Assembly (NCBI GenBank): GCA_031400505.1
Contig: JANNPZ010000003.1
Span: 1 to 64,000 of the forward strand
DNA length: 64,000 bases
Origin: JAIYDJ01 sp031400505
Lineage (GTDB): Bacteria > Pseudomonadota > Alphaproteobacteria > Rhodobacterales > Rhodobacteraceae
Reading direction: 5' to 3'
Below are positions 26,895 through 36,743 of this stretch, in pieces (position 1 is the stretch's first letter; each line of letters opens with the position of its first letter). The translations under genes were made by a program, and so were the position numbers. The notes beneath the pieces are model-generated. The model worked only from the letters and a program-made list of their open reading frames with translations. It did not search any database and was not told the DNA's origin.

Positions 26895-27353
26895 ATGATG
26901 GTATCGACCTTTCTTGCCGATGACGCCGCGACCGACCGCCTCGCGGCCTGGCTTGCTCCACGTCTGCGGGCAGGTGATGCCGTATTGCTGCACGGGCCAG
27001 TTGGTGCAGGAAAGTCGCACTTTGCCCGCGCTTTCATCCGGGCACGTTTGGGCCGGATGGAAGAGGTTCCGTCGCCCAGCTTTACCCTTGTCCAGGTCTA
27101 TGACGACGGCGACACCGAAATCTGGCATGCCGATCTGTATCGTTTGTCGCGGCCGGATGACGTGCTGGAACTGGGCCTGATCGATGCCTTTGACACGGCG
27201 ATCTGCCTGGTCGAATGGCCAGACAGACTTGGCCCACTGATCCCGCCTGATGCGTTGCATCTGTCCCTTTCGGCCTTGCGCGATGGTCGCGTCGCTCAAC
27301 TGAAGGGAGGGCGGTCAACCGTTCTGACTGATTTGCCGGAAAACATGCCTTGA
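26895..27353 (+). CDS. tsaE: tRNA threonylcarbamoyladenosine biosynthesis ATPase TsaE
   Basis: The protein has 152 residues. It has Walker A GPVGAGKS (34-41), the family block EVPSPSFTLVQVY, the HADLYRL motif and LVEWPDR. TsaE supports the TsaB-TsaD complex that makes t6A37 in ANN-decoding tRNAs. Two ATG codons stand in tandem, so the start may be the second one at 26898. The stop overlaps the TTG start of amgK (TTGA), which begins a chain of five overlapping genes. Confidence 0.95.
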   Translation: MMVSTFLADDAATDRLAAWLAPRLRAGDAVLLHGPVGAGKSHFARAFIRARLGRMEEVPSPSFTLVQVYDDGDTEIWHADLYRLSRPDDVLELGLIDAFDTAICLVEWPDRLGPLIPPDALHLSLSALRDGRVAQLKGGRSTVLTDLPENMP

Positions 27354-28375
27354 CCCTGCGCGCGCGTCAAAAACACCTGTTTCTTGCCGCGCAGGGTTGG
27401 GGCGATGCAGCATGCGAAATGCTCGCGGGGGACGCATCCGACCGCAGCTATGATCGTCTGACCCGCGCCGGAAAGACCGCCGTGCTGATGAACGCGCCAC
27501 CGCGGCAAGGTAACAGCCCGGGGCAAGGTGACGATCCGGGGCAGTTCGTTGCCGTCGCCACGCATCTGCGGCGGCTTGGCTTGTCTGCGCCAACGATCCT
27601 TGCGCAAGACCTTGTCGGCGGTTTCTTGTTGCTTGAAGACTTGGGCGACGCCTTGTTTGCCCGAGTGATCACACAGGATCCCGCAACAGAGGGTGAGTTG
27701 TACCGGGCCGCCGTGGATGTTCTGGTTCATCTGCAGGGAAATCCGGTTCTGGCCGGATTGCCCGATCCGACCGCCGCGGACTGGTCGGTTGCCGCGGCCT
27801 TTGCGCTGGACTGGTACCGGTTTGCGGCAACGGGCGACCGCATCGACACGACCCGGTTTCAGAACGCCCTGACGCGGGCCCTGACGCAGGCCGCAGACGG
27901 TCCGCGCGTCATGATCCTGCGCGATTATCATGCGGAAAATCTGCTGTGGTTGCCGGACCGCGACCGGTTGGCACGGGTTGGTTTGCTTGACTTCCAACTC
28001 GCGCAGGGTGGGCAGCCGGGCTATGATCTGGTGTCGCTGCTGCAAGACGCGCGACGCGACGTGCAGTTGCAAACCGAGGAGGAGATGATCCATCACTTTG
28101 CCGCAGCCATCGGCCAACCGGAGCCCGCGTTGCGCCGCAGCTATGCCGTGCTTGGCGCGCAAAGGGCGCTTCGCATCCTGGGTGTGTTCGCGCGGCTGTG
28201 CCTGGTGGTGGGCAAACCCGGATATCTGCCGCTGCTGCCTCGGGTCTGGGGCCATTTGCAGCGCAACCTGGCCCAACCGGGGCTTGAAGAGGTGGCAGTA
28301 GCCTGTGCCGCATTGCCGCCCCCCACACCCCAGACCCTGCAACGGATCGAGGCGCAATGCGGCACTTTCCGCTGA
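27350..28375 (+). CDS. amgK: Sugar kinase AmgK (MurNAc/GlcNAc anomeric kinase)
   Basis: The protein has 341 residues in the aminoglycoside-phosphotransferase fold. It has nucleotide-side LAGDASDRSYDR, the catalytic loop RDYHAENLLWL, and the metal motif LLDFQLA. AmgK phosphorylates recycled MurNAc at C1, feeding MurU. The TTG start overlaps the tsaE stop. No better ATG exists upstream, and the N-terminus (RARQKHLFLAAQGW) fits family members. The last 19 bases overlap murU. The pairing with murU supports the assignment over a generic phosphotransferase. Confidence 0.88.
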   Translation: MTLRARQKHLFLAAQGWGDAACEMLAGDASDRSYDRLTRAGKTAVLMNAPPRQGNSPGQGDDPGQFVAVATHLRRLGLSAPTILAQDLVGGFLLLEDLGDALFARVITQDPATEGELYRAAVDVLVHLQGNPVLAGLPDPTAADWSVAAAFALDWYRFAATGDRIDTTRFQNALTRALTQAADGPRVMILRDYHAENLLWLPDRDRLARVGLLDFQLAQGGQPGYDLVSLLQDARRDVQLQTEEEMIHHFAAAIGQPEPALRRSYAVLGAQRALRILGVFARLCLVVGKPGYLPLLPRVWGHLQRNLAQPGLEEVAVACAALPPPTPQTLQRIEAQCGTFR

Positions 28376-29046
28376 TGCTGTTCGCGGCGGGGTTTGGCAC
28401 TCGGATGGGTGCATTGACCGCCGATCGCCCAAAGCCGTTGATCACGGTGGCGGGCCGCGCCCTGATAGACCATGCATGGGATATTGCCGATACTGCGGGG
28501 GCCGCACCAAGGGTCGTCAACCTGCACTACCGGGGCGAACAGATTGCGCAGCATCTGGCCGGACGCGAGGTTATCTTGTCGTGGGAAGGCGACACGATAC
28601 TGGAAACCGGAGGAGGGCTGCGTGCCGCTTTGCCGGTTTTGGGGTCGGGGCCCGTGATGACGCTGAATACTGATGCCGTCTGGACTGGTCAGAATCCGTT
28701 GATCGAACTGTCCGCGGCATGGGATGATCACGCGATGGACGGGCTTTTGTTGGTGTTGCCGGCCAGACAAGCGCGCGGTCATTCCGGCAGTGGAGACTTC
28801 CTGGTGGACCAAGCGGGTCGGCTGCGCCGCGCCAACGGTGCACCCGGGATGGTGTACCTCGGGGCGCAAATCCTGCGGACGCATGACTTGTCCGCGATTG
28901 AAGACAAGGTTTTTTCGCTGAACCGGATTTGGGATCGGATGATTGCCGCCGGACGGGCCTACGGCGTGATCCACAGGGGCGGTTGGTGCGATGTCGGACG
29001 GCCGGACGGTATTGAAGAGGCCGAGGCGATGCTCGCCGATGTTTGA
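28357..29046 (+). CDS. murU: MurNAc-1-phosphate uridylyltransferase MurU
   Basis: The protein has 229 residues. It is a nucleotidyltransferase with the signature LFAAGFGTRMGALTADRPKPL at the N-terminus (residues 8-28), a uridine-side motif ETGGGL and the metal site LNTDAVW. It converts MurNAc-1-P to UDP-MurNAc in the anhydro-muropeptide recycling route that bypasses de novo synthesis and fosfomycin. It overlaps amgK by 19 bases and addB by 8. The gene pair is the standard recycling module. Confidence 0.9.
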   Translation: MRHFPLMLFAAGFGTRMGALTADRPKPLITVAGRALIDHAWDIADTAGAAPRVVNLHYRGEQIAQHLAGREVILSWEGDTILETGGGLRAALPVLGSGPVMTLNTDAVWTGQNPLIELSAAWDDHAMDGLLLVLPARQARGHSGSGDFLVDQAGRLRRANGAPGMVYLGAQILRTHDLSAIEDKVFSLNRIWDRMIAAGRAYGVIHRGGWCDVGRPDGIEEAEAMLADV

Positions 29047-31993
29047 TCCCGTCTTGCATCCAAGGGTGTTTCAACTGCCCTGCGGTGTCGACTTTGCCGC
29101 CAGCTTTGTCTCCGGGCTGAACGCCCGTTTGCAAGGCCAGCCACCAGAGGCCGCCGCGCGGGTGCAGGTTTACCTCAACTCCAGTCGGATGCGCCGGCGT
29201 GTGACGGATGTGCTGACCGCCAGCGGCGCGCGGTTTTTGCCGCGTTTGCGTCTTGTGACCGATCTTGCCCGGGACGCGGTGTTGAACGATCTTCCCGCAG
29301 CCGCCCCACCGCTGCGACGGCGGCTGGAACTGGCGCAACTGATCGCGGGGTTGATTGCTGCACAGCCGGGGATCGCGCCACGCGCGGCGCTTTTCGATCT
29401 GGCAGACAGTCTGGCCACTCTGATGGACGAGATGGGTGGCGAAGGCGTGTCACCCGCCACGATCGCGGCACTGGACGTGTCGCGCCATTCCGAACACTGG
29501 GCGCGGACCCAGACCTTTTTGTCGATCATCGCGCCGTTTTTTGACCAAAGCCCTGCTCAGGACGATAGCGCCCGCCAGCGGGTCGCAGCTTTGCGGCTGA
29601 CCGCGCAGTGGCAGGACACCCCTCCCGAAGGGCCGGTGATCGTGGCGGGCTCTACCGGGTCGCGGGGGGCCACGGCGCTGTTGATGCAGGCGGTGGCGCG
29701 GTTGCCGCAGGGGGCGGTGGTTCTTCCCGGGTATGATGCGGGGATGCCGGGCACAGTCTGGCGGGCGCTGGACAATGCGCTGACGGGCGAAGATCACCCG
29801 CAGTACCGTTTTCACCGATTGCTGACCGAACTGGGGCTGACCCCGGATCAGGTTGCGCCATGGGCAAGTGATCGCGAACCAGATCCCGATCGCAACCGGC
29901 TGATTTCGCTGTCATTGCGGCCAGCGCCTGTCACCGATCAGTGGCGGGTCGAGGGGCCCCGCCTGCCTGATCTGCGCCAAGCGACGGTGGCGATGACCCT
30001 TATCGATGCACCCTCGCCGCGCAGCGAAGCGCTGGCGATTGCCTTGTTGCTGCGCCAAGCGGCCGAGGACGGCATTCGCGCAGCTTTGATCACGCCCGAC
30101 CGCACCCTGACACGGCAGGTTTCTGCGGCACTGGACCGTTTCGGCATCCTGCCCGATGACAGTGCAGGACGACCACTGGCGCTGTCGGCGCCGGGGCGGT
30201 TGTTGCGCCATGTCGTGGGGTTGATGGGGCAACGAATGCCGGTCGATGCGCTGCTGGTGCTGCTGAAGCATCCGCTGGTCGGAACCGGGGGCGACCGGGG
30301 CACCCATTTGCGGCTGACGAGAGACCTCGAGCTGACGCTGCGCCAAAGTGGCCCTGCGTTCCCGGATGCGGCCATGCTGTTGGCCTGGGCCGACGCCCGC
30401 GGGCAGGCATACTGGGCAGAACGCCTCGTGGCAGCGCTTGGCGGGTTGCAGACCGTTGGTGCGCGCGCGCTGGCCGATCACGTCGCCCATCACGGCGCAG
30501 TGGTTGCGGCGCTTGCAGCGGGCACTGGCGATACGCCCGGCAGCTTGTGGCGCGAACCGGCGGGCGAAGCGGCGCAGGCGTTGATGTCCGACCTTGCGCG
30601 CGAGGCCCGGCATGGCGGCGTCTTTGCCGCCGCCGAGTATCGCGCCTTGTTCGAGGCGGTGATCGCGGCAGGCGAAGTGCGCGACGCACCACTGGTTCAT
30701 CCGCTCATCAGCATCTTCGGCCCCCGCGAGGCGCGCGAGATGGAGGCCGATCTGGTGATCCTCGGCGGATTGACCGACGGCATCTGGCCCGGATTGGGAA
30801 CCCCGGACCCATGGCTGAACCGCAAGATGCGAGCCGATGCAGGGTTGTTGTTGCCGGAACGCCAGATCGGTCTTGCCGCGCATGACTATCAACAAGCTGT
30901 CACTGCCCGCCGTGTCGTGCTGACCCGGTCCCTGCGCAATGCCGAGGCAGAAACCGTTCCGTCGCGTTGGCTGAACCGATTGCTGAACCTGACCGAGGGT
31001 TTGCCCGAACAGCACGGGCCTGAGGCCGTCGCGCAAATGCGGGCGCGCGGCGCGACCTGGCTGGCCATGGCTGACGCGCTGGACAGACCCACGGCCGCCA
31101 TGCGCACCGATCCGGCTTTGGTTCGCGCGCCGCGACCTGCCCCGCAACCACCCTTGGCGGCACGGCCCGACAAACTGTCGCTGACCAACATCGCGCGACT
31201 GATCCGCGACCCCTATGCGATTTACGCCCGCTATGTGCTGCGCCTGCAACCCCTTGACCCGTTGCGGCAAGCCCCGGATGCACGGGATCGCGGGATCGTC
31301 ATGCATGATGTCTTGCGACGCTTTGTTCAGACCCGGCCCGGTTGCGAACCCCGCGAAGATGCGCATCATCGTCTGATGTGCATCGCGGCGCAGACACTGG
31401 CCGATCAGGTGCCATTTCCGGCGGCCCGCGTGCTGTGGTTGGCCAGGCTGGGTCGGGGTGTCGACCATTTCCTGAACCAGGAGGCACAGTGGGGCGGGGT
31501 GCCGCTGGTAGTGGAAACCAAAGGCGAAATTACGCTGAACCCGTTGCACTTTACCTTGTTCGGCACGCCCGACCGCATCGACCGGCTTGCGGATGGGCGG
31601 CTTTTGCTGATCGACTACAAAACCGGGACACCGCCGACGCTGGCCGAACAACGCGCCTTCGAAAAACAACTGATCGCAGCGGCGGCGATGGTGACACGCG
31701 GCGGATTTGCCGAGCTTGGACCGTCCGATGTCGCCTGGATCAGCTATATCGGCCTTGGGGCGGGCAAGAAATCGGTGTCAACGCGCGTAACGGCCGAATT
31801 GCTGGACGAATTCTGGGCCGGCATGCTGCGGTTGATCGGGCAGTATGGCGACCGTTCGACGGGATATGCCGCGCGTCGTGCGATGTTTCAGGACCGGATC
31901 GCCGGGGATTACGACCACCTCGCCCGCTTTGGCGAATGGCAGATGACAGACCGGGCCATCGGCTTGAAAGTGGGTCCCGATGATCCGGCGTGA
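29039..31993 (+). CDS. addB: Double-strand break repair helicase-nuclease subunit AddB
   Basis: The protein has 984 residues of the alphaproteobacterial AddB type. It has N-terminal VFQLPCGVDFAASFVSGL, a degenerate helicase core, and a C-terminal RecB-like nuclease with RIDRLADGRLLLIDYKTG. With AddA it resects double-strand ends for RecA loading. An upstream in-frame start inside murU is available, but ATG 29039 gives the family N-terminus. The stop overlaps the addA start by 14 bases. Confidence 0.95.
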   Translation: MFDPVLHPRVFQLPCGVDFAASFVSGLNARLQGQPPEAAARVQVYLNSSRMRRRVTDVLTASGARFLPRLRLVTDLARDAVLNDLPAAAPPLRRRLELAQLIAGLIAAQPGIAPRAALFDLADSLATLMDEMGGEGVSPATIAALDVSRHSEHWARTQTFLSIIAPFFDQSPAQDDSARQRVAALRLTAQWQDTPPEGPVIVAGSTGSRGATALLMQAVARLPQGAVVLPGYDAGMPGTVWRALDNALTGEDHPQYRFHRLLTELGLTPDQVAPWASDREPDPDRNRLISLSLRPAPVTDQWRVEGPRLPDLRQATVAMTLIDAPSPRSEALAIALLLRQAAEDGIRAALITPDRTLTRQVSAALDRFGILPDDSAGRPLALSAPGRLLRHVVGLMGQRMPVDALLVLLKHPLVGTGGDRGTHLRLTRDLELTLRQSGPAFPDAAMLLAWADARGQAYWAERLVAALGGLQTVGARALADHVAHHGAVVAALAAGTGDTPGSLWREPAGEAAQALMSDLAREARHGGVFAAAEYRALFEAVIAAGEVRDAPLVHPLISIFGPREAREMEADLVILGGLTDGIWPGLGTPDPWLNRKMRADAGLLLPERQIGLAAHDYQQAVTARRVVLTRSLRNAEAETVPSRWLNRLLNLTEGLPEQHGPEAVAQMRARGATWLAMADALDRPTAAMRTDPALVRAPRPAPQPPLAARPDKLSLTNIARLIRDPYAIYARYVLRLQPLDPLRQAPDARDRGIVMHDVLRRFVQTRPGCEPREDAHHRLMCIAAQTLADQVPFPAARVLWLARLGRGVDHFLNQEAQWGGVPLVVETKGEITLNPLHFTLFGTPDRIDRLADGRLLLIDYKTGTPPTLAEQRAFEKQLIAAAAMVTRGGFAELGPSDVAWISYIGLGAGKKSVSTRVTAELLDEFWAGMLRLIGQYGDRSTGYAARRAMFQDRIAGDYDHLARFGEWQMTDRAIGLKVGPDDPA

Positions 31994-34900
31994 CGCGGCG
32001 AGCGAGGCGCAGGTGGCAGCGAGCCTGCCCTCGGCCTCGACCTGGCTGTCGGCCAACGCAGGGTCGGGCAAGACACGCGTGCTGACGGACCGGGTGGCGC
32101 GGCTCTTGCTGGCCGAGGTGGAGCCGCAGCGCATCCTGTGTCTGACCTACACCAAGGCGGCGGCCAGCGAGATGCAGAACCGCCTGTTCCGGACGCTGGG
32201 CAGTTGGGCGATGAAACCGGATGCCGAGTTGCGCAGGGCCTTGGCCGAACTGGGCGAAGAAGGCCGGCTGACCGACCTTGATCTTGCCGCCGCCCGGCGT
32301 TTGTTCGCGCGGGCCATCGAAACACCGGGCGGCCTGCGCATCCAGACAATCCACAGTTTCTGCGCCACCTTGCTGCGTCGGTTTCCGCTAGAGGCCGGCG
32401 CGTCGCCGCAATTCACCGAAATGGATGACCGCGCGGCGCGACTGCTGCGTGACGAGATTGCCGAAGAGCTGGCCGATACGCTGGCCCCAGATCTGATGGC
32501 CGAAGTGGCGCGGGCCTATACCGGCGAAGAGTTTTCTGGCCTGTTGGCGCAGGTGGCAGGGGCGCGGGCCGGTTTTGCGGAACCGCTGACAGACGCTGCG
32601 GCGCGCGCGCTGTTCAGCGTGCCTGCGGACGAGACGATGACCGCCATTCTGGCCGACCTGTTTCAAGGGAATGAGGCCGATCTGATCGCGGCCATGTTAC
32701 CCGTGCTGCGTTTGGGCAAACCTACGGATGTCAATCTCGCCGACAATCTTGCTTCGGCAACCTTTGACGCGGACGGCCTTGCCAGGCTGGAAGATGCGCT
32801 TCTGACCGGGGCATCGGCGAAAGAACCGTTTACCGCCAGGATCGGCGCCCTGCCGACCAAGGATATCCGCGCGGCGCTGCCCGATCTGATACCGCAGCTT
32901 GACGCCCTGATGGCCCGCGTCGAAGCGGCCCGCCGCCGCCGCATCGCGTTGCAGGCTGCCGATCGCACCATCACGCTGCACCGCTTTGCCGCTGTATTTC
33001 TGCCGATCTACGAGGCGCGCAAGGCAGCACGCGGTTGGCTCGATTTCGACGATCTGATCACCCGCACCAAGGCCCTGCTCACCGATCCATCGGTTGCAGC
33101 CTGGGTGCTGTTTCGCCTTGATGGCGGGATCGATCACATCCTGGTGGACGAAGCGCAAGATACCAGCCCGGACCAATGGCGGGTTATTGAACTGCTGTCA
33201 GCCGAGTTTACTGCAGGCATCGGGACGCGACCGGGTGGGCGCACGCTGTTCGTCGTCGGGGACAAGAAGCAGTCGATCTATTCATTTCAGGGCGCGGATG
33301 TGGCCGCTTTTGACGACAAGCAACGGGCCTTCGGGACTGCCTTTCGCGCAGCCGGACAGGCGTTTCAGACCCTGCAACTGGAGTATTCGTTCCGGTCTGC
33401 CCCTGCCCTTCTGCGGCTCGTCGATGTCGCGCTGCATCAGCGGTTTCCAACCGCGCTTGGGGCCGAGGTTCGGCATGCAGCGTTCAAGCACCAGATGCCG
33501 GGGCGGGTCGATTTGTGGCCGCTGATCGAACCTGCGGATGATGACCAGGACGACGACTGGCAAACCCCGGTGAACCGGGTCAGTCAGACACATCACAACG
33601 CCCGCCTTGCCCGCCAGATTGCCGCCGAGATGCGAGGCATGATCGATGCCGGTGTCCAGATCCCTGCAGACGGCGGACCGCGCCCGGTGCATGAGGGGGA
33701 TTTCCTGATCCTTGTGCAGCGGCGGTCCGCACTGTTTGCCGATCTGATCCGCGAATGCAAACAACATGGTCTGGCCGTCGCCGGCGCGGACCGTCTGAAG
33801 TTGGGCGCAGAACTTGCGGTCAAGGATCTGATGGCCCTGCTCGCGTTTCTGGTCACGCCCGAGGATGACTTGTCGTTGGCAACGGTCTTGCGCTCGCCGC
33901 TTGGCGGTTGGTCGGAAGCGCGGCTTTTCGATCTGGCCCATGGACGGTCGGGGTTTTTGTGGCAAGCCCTGCGGGGCGTTGACGACCCGGCCCGCGACAT
34001 GCTGGATGACCTGCGCAGTCAGTCAGATTTCTTGCGGCCCTACGAAGTGCTGGAGCGCGCGCTGACCCGGCATGATGGCCGACGTCGCCTGCTGACCCGG
34101 CTGGGCGACGAGGCGGCAGAAGGCATCGACGCGCTGCTCGCGCAGGCGCTTGGGTATGAACGGCAGGATGTGCCCAGCCTGACCGGCTTTCTGATCTGGC
34201 TGGCCACCGACGAGATCGACATCAAGCGCCAGATGGAGGCCGAAGGACACCGCATCCGGATCATGACCGTGCATGGGGCCAAGGGCCTGGAAGCCCCGAT
34301 CGTGATCTTGCCCGACACTACCGACAGTCGCCACAACGACCGGTCTGAAATTCTGGTGCCGCCAAAAGCCGCGCCGATGTGGCGCACTCCCGCCGAAGAA
34401 AGCCCCGCAATCATCGCCGCCGAACGCGACCGGCGCGAGGTGTTGCGCCACGAAGAAAGCCTTCGGTTGCTTTATGTGGCGCTGACAAGGGCACGCTGCT
34501 GGCTGATCGTGGCGGGGGCAGGGCAAGCCAAGACCGACACCAGCAAGGGCGCGAAGGATCCGTTGACCTGGAGCTGGTATCGCCATGTCGAAGAAGGAAT
34601 GCGCGCGGCCGGCGCAATGCCTTTGGCTGACGGCAGGCGGCGGTTGTCGCAAGGCGACTGGCCGGCCGCCGCCACGGCCCCCGTGATCAGGGCCGAACAG
34701 GTCGAACCTGCGTTGCCGGATTGGGCGCAGGCGCCAATTCGCGCGGCAACACGCCCGCCAGTTTTGCTGTCGCCTTCGGATCTTGGGGGGGCCAAGACCC
34801 TGCCAGAAGAACAAATTCCGGGCACCGAGGCGGAGGCACTGTCGCGCGGTACGGCGCTGCATCTGCTGCTGGAGGCGCTGCCCCTTGCGCCGGCGGTCGA

Positions 34901-35324
34901 CTGGCCAACACTGGCGGCCCTTTTGGTGCCGGACCCTGCCCTTTGCGCCGATGTTCTGGCCGAGGCGGAAGTGGTTTTGCGCGACGCTGCGCTGTCGTTC
35001 CTGTTTGTGCCCCAGGCCCTGACAGAGGTGGCCGTAACCTGCGATCTGGCCGGACGGCGGCTTTCTGGCAGCATCGACCGGCTGCTGATCCAGCCCGGGT
35101 CCGTGCTGGCGATTGACTACAAATCGAACCGGCTGATCCCGGATAGGGCCGCGTCAACCCCGGAAGGCCTGCTGCGGCAGATGGGGGCATATGCGCATGC
35201 TCTTGACGCGATCTATCCGGATCGCCGGGTCGAGGTGGCGATTCTGTGGACGCGAGCACCGAAACTGATGCCGCTTGATCGCGATATGGTGCGTGCAGCC
35301 CTGACACGTGCTACGATCCCTTGA
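31980..35324 (+). CDS. addA: Double-strand break repair helicase-nuclease subunit AddA
   Basis: The protein has 1114 residues. It is a UvrD-type helicase with Walker A SANAGSGKTRVLTDRVARL, motif Ia LTYTKAAASEMQNRL, motif II VDEAQDTSPDQW, motif III GDKKQSIYSFQGAD and motif VI RLLYVALTRARCWL. The C-terminal nuclease carries VLAIDYKSNR. It is the motor-nuclease partner of AddB. Complete and unremarkable; trxA follows after 57 bases that may hold its own promoter. Confidence 0.97.
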   Translation: MIRRDAASEAQVAASLPSASTWLSANAGSGKTRVLTDRVARLLLAEVEPQRILCLTYTKAAASEMQNRLFRTLGSWAMKPDAELRRALAELGEEGRLTDLDLAAARRLFARAIETPGGLRIQTIHSFCATLLRRFPLEAGASPQFTEMDDRAARLLRDEIAEELADTLAPDLMAEVARAYTGEEFSGLLAQVAGARAGFAEPLTDAAARALFSVPADETMTAILADLFQGNEADLIAAMLPVLRLGKPTDVNLADNLASATFDADGLARLEDALLTGASAKEPFTARIGALPTKDIRAALPDLIPQLDALMARVEAARRRRIALQAADRTITLHRFAAVFLPIYEARKAARGWLDFDDLITRTKALLTDPSVAAWVLFRLDGGIDHILVDEAQDTSPDQWRVIELLSAEFTAGIGTRPGGRTLFVVGDKKQSIYSFQGADVAAFDDKQRAFGTAFRAAGQAFQTLQLEYSFRSAPALLRLVDVALHQRFPTALGAEVRHAAFKHQMPGRVDLWPLIEPADDDQDDDWQTPVNRVSQTHHNARLARQIAAEMRGMIDAGVQIPADGGPRPVHEGDFLILVQRRSALFADLIRECKQHGLAVAGADRLKLGAELAVKDLMALLAFLVTPEDDLSLATVLRSPLGGWSEARLFDLAHGRSGFLWQALRGVDDPARDMLDDLRSQSDFLRPYEVLERALTRHDGRRRLLTRLGDEAAEGIDALLAQALGYERQDVPSLTGFLIWLATDEIDIKRQMEAEGHRIRIMTVHGAKGLEAPIVILPDTTDSRHNDRSEILVPPKAAPMWRTPAEESPAIIAAERDRREVLRHEESLRLLYVALTRARCWLIVAGAGQAKTDTSKGAKDPLTWSWYRHVEEGMRAAGAMPLADGRRRLSQGDWPAAATAPVIRAEQVEPALPDWAQAPIRAATRPPVLLSPSDLGGAKTLPEEQIPGTEAEALSRGTALHLLLEALPLAPAVDWPTLAALLVPDPALCADVLAEAEVVLRDAALSFLFVPQALTEVAVTCDLAGRRLSGSIDRLLIQPGSVLAIDYKSNRLIPDRAASTPEGLLRQMGAYAHALDAIYPDRRVEVAILWTRAPKLMPLDRDMVRAALTRATIP

Positions 35325-35381
35325 CGCTGATGCTTTGCGTTCTTAGCTGTCTAATCCTGATGCAGATTGAGGAGACCCGCC

Positions 35382-35708
35382 ATGGGTACCAATACCGTTG
35401 CAGTAACCGACTCCACCTTTGACGCCGAAGTCCGCAAAGCGACCGTGCCGGTCGTGGTAGACTTCTGGGCCGAATGGTGCGGCCCGTGCCGTCAGATCGG
35501 GCCGGCGCTGGAAGAACTCGCAGCCGAGTATGGCGGCAAGATCAAGATCGTGAAGGTCAATGTGGACGAAAACCCGGATAGCCCGGCCATGCTGGGTGTG
35601 CGCGGCATCCCGTCATTGTTTTTGTTCAAGAACGGTGAAGTCGTGTCGAACAAGGTTGGTGCTGCGCCGAAAGCGGCCCTTGCCAACTGGATCAACGCGT
35701 CAATCTGA
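35382..35708 (+). CDS. trxA: Thioredoxin
   Basis: The protein has 108 residues. The active site WCGPC is at 32-36, cis-Pro is in GIPSLFLF, and the fold is otherwise standard. GAGGAG lies eight bases before ATG 35382; an ATG five codons upstream would leave out that site. It is a general dithiol reductant. It converges on the next gene with a small inverted repeat between the stops. Confidence 0.97.
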   Translation: MGTNTVAVTDSTFDAEVRKATVPVVVDFWAEWCGPCRQIGPALEELAAEYGGKIKIVKVNVDENPDSPAMLGVRGIPSLFLFKNGEVVSNKVGAAPKAALANWINASI

Positions 35709-35709
35709 G

Positions 35710-35734
35710 ACAGCCGGTGGCGTTCGCGCTGTCA
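35710..35734. terminator. Weak inverted repeat between convergent trxA and KpsS-like genes
   Basis: GACAGC (35710-35715) pairs with GCTGTC (35729-35734) around a 13-base loop, right after the trxA stop. There is no T-run, so this is only a possible bidirectional terminator. Confidence 0.3.
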
Positions 35735-36628
35735 GACGGGCCAGCCGTGCTGTCGCAGCCGTGCGGAAATCTGAAGATGCACGTCGTCGCTCCAGGAGGT
35801 GATCGCGTGCATCTTGAAAAACCAGTAGACATAGGGCGCAAATGGGATATCGCCCGGCCTGTCGGCAAAAACAGCCGCCAGACCATCGCGCGGCACGGAT
35901 GCCGCGATGTGATGAAAATCCGCGCGCGCAAACAAGATCGCAGGCTTCTGGGCAAAATATCCGGTCAAAGCGATGCTGGAATTCTGCGTGACAACGCAGT
36001 CACAGCGCCGCAGCAGGTCGATCGACGGCTGCGACGACAGGGTGAACCGCGCGTACTGCCGAGCCAGGTTGTTCAGGGCCGCAAGACTTTGCGTGTCATA
36101 GACCTCTGCAGGGTGCAGCGTTGCAACGACAGGCCGCGTCTCATGGGCTAAAAGCGCATCGAGCATCGCAAGCGGGCTCATGCTTTGGAACGGCCTGTGA
36201 CGACGCAGCTTGCCTTGCAGGGGAACAAAGACAAAGCCGTCGCACCCGATTGGGGTCGTGCCAAACAGATTGCCCCGCCAGCGGTCATGGAAGGCCCGCA
36301 CATATGGTGAACGCACGTCGTCGGGATCAAAGGAAAGACCTGCGGTCTGCCACGCCCAACGGTCGTTTACGGCCTCGATCCTCCAGAACGGCTCCATATA
36401 GCACTGGCGCAATGACAGGCAGAACGGCCCCGAAACCGCCTGATTCAAGACCAGATGATAGCCGTTGATCTGCTGTGCCGCGAACCGCGCCTCTTCGGGC
36501 AGCAGAACGACCTGCCAACCCGCCGCCTCGACGACTTCTGCAATCCGGGTCAGGATATTGGCAGTGCGCGCAGCAATTTGCGCGCGCTGACTTGCGCCAA
36601 GGTAGAAGTACAGCACCTTTTCGCGCAA
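35732..36628 (-). CDS. KpsS/KpsC-like capsule polysaccharide protein
   Basis: The protein has 298 residues with no signal peptide. The part FVFVPLQGKLRRHRPFQSMSP, then VVATLHPAEVYD, then CVVTQNSSIALTGYFAQKP, follows the order of motifs in bacterial capsule beta-Kdo transferases (KpsS/KpsC family). These start the lipid linker of group 2-like capsules. No other capsule gene is adjacent. The start is TTG 36628 (GGGGG eight bases before) or the GTG four codons in; no ATG is available. The exact sugar and acceptor are unknown. Confidence 0.65.
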   Translation of the reverse strand: MREKVLYFYLGASQRAQIAARTANILTRIAEVVEAAGWQVVLLPEEARFAAQQINGYHLVLNQAVSGPFCLSLRQCYMEPFWRIEAVNDRWAWQTAGLSFDPDDVRSPYVRAFHDRWRGNLFGTTPIGCDGFVFVPLQGKLRRHRPFQSMSPLAMLDALLAHETRPVVATLHPAEVYDTQSLAALNNLARQYARFTLSSQPSIDLLRRCDCVVTQNSSIALTGYFAQKPAILFARADFHHIAASVPRDGLAAVFADRPGDIPFAPYVYWFFKMHAITSWSDDVHLQISARLRQHGWPV

Positions 36629-36743
36629 CCTGAACCCCCGATCCTTTCGCGCAGGCTATGCCAGATCGCGCCGGTTGCAAACACGGCTCGGGTTGTGCGT
36701 AGACGTCAAGCCGCCCATATTGAACCGATCGACGGGGGGTTTC

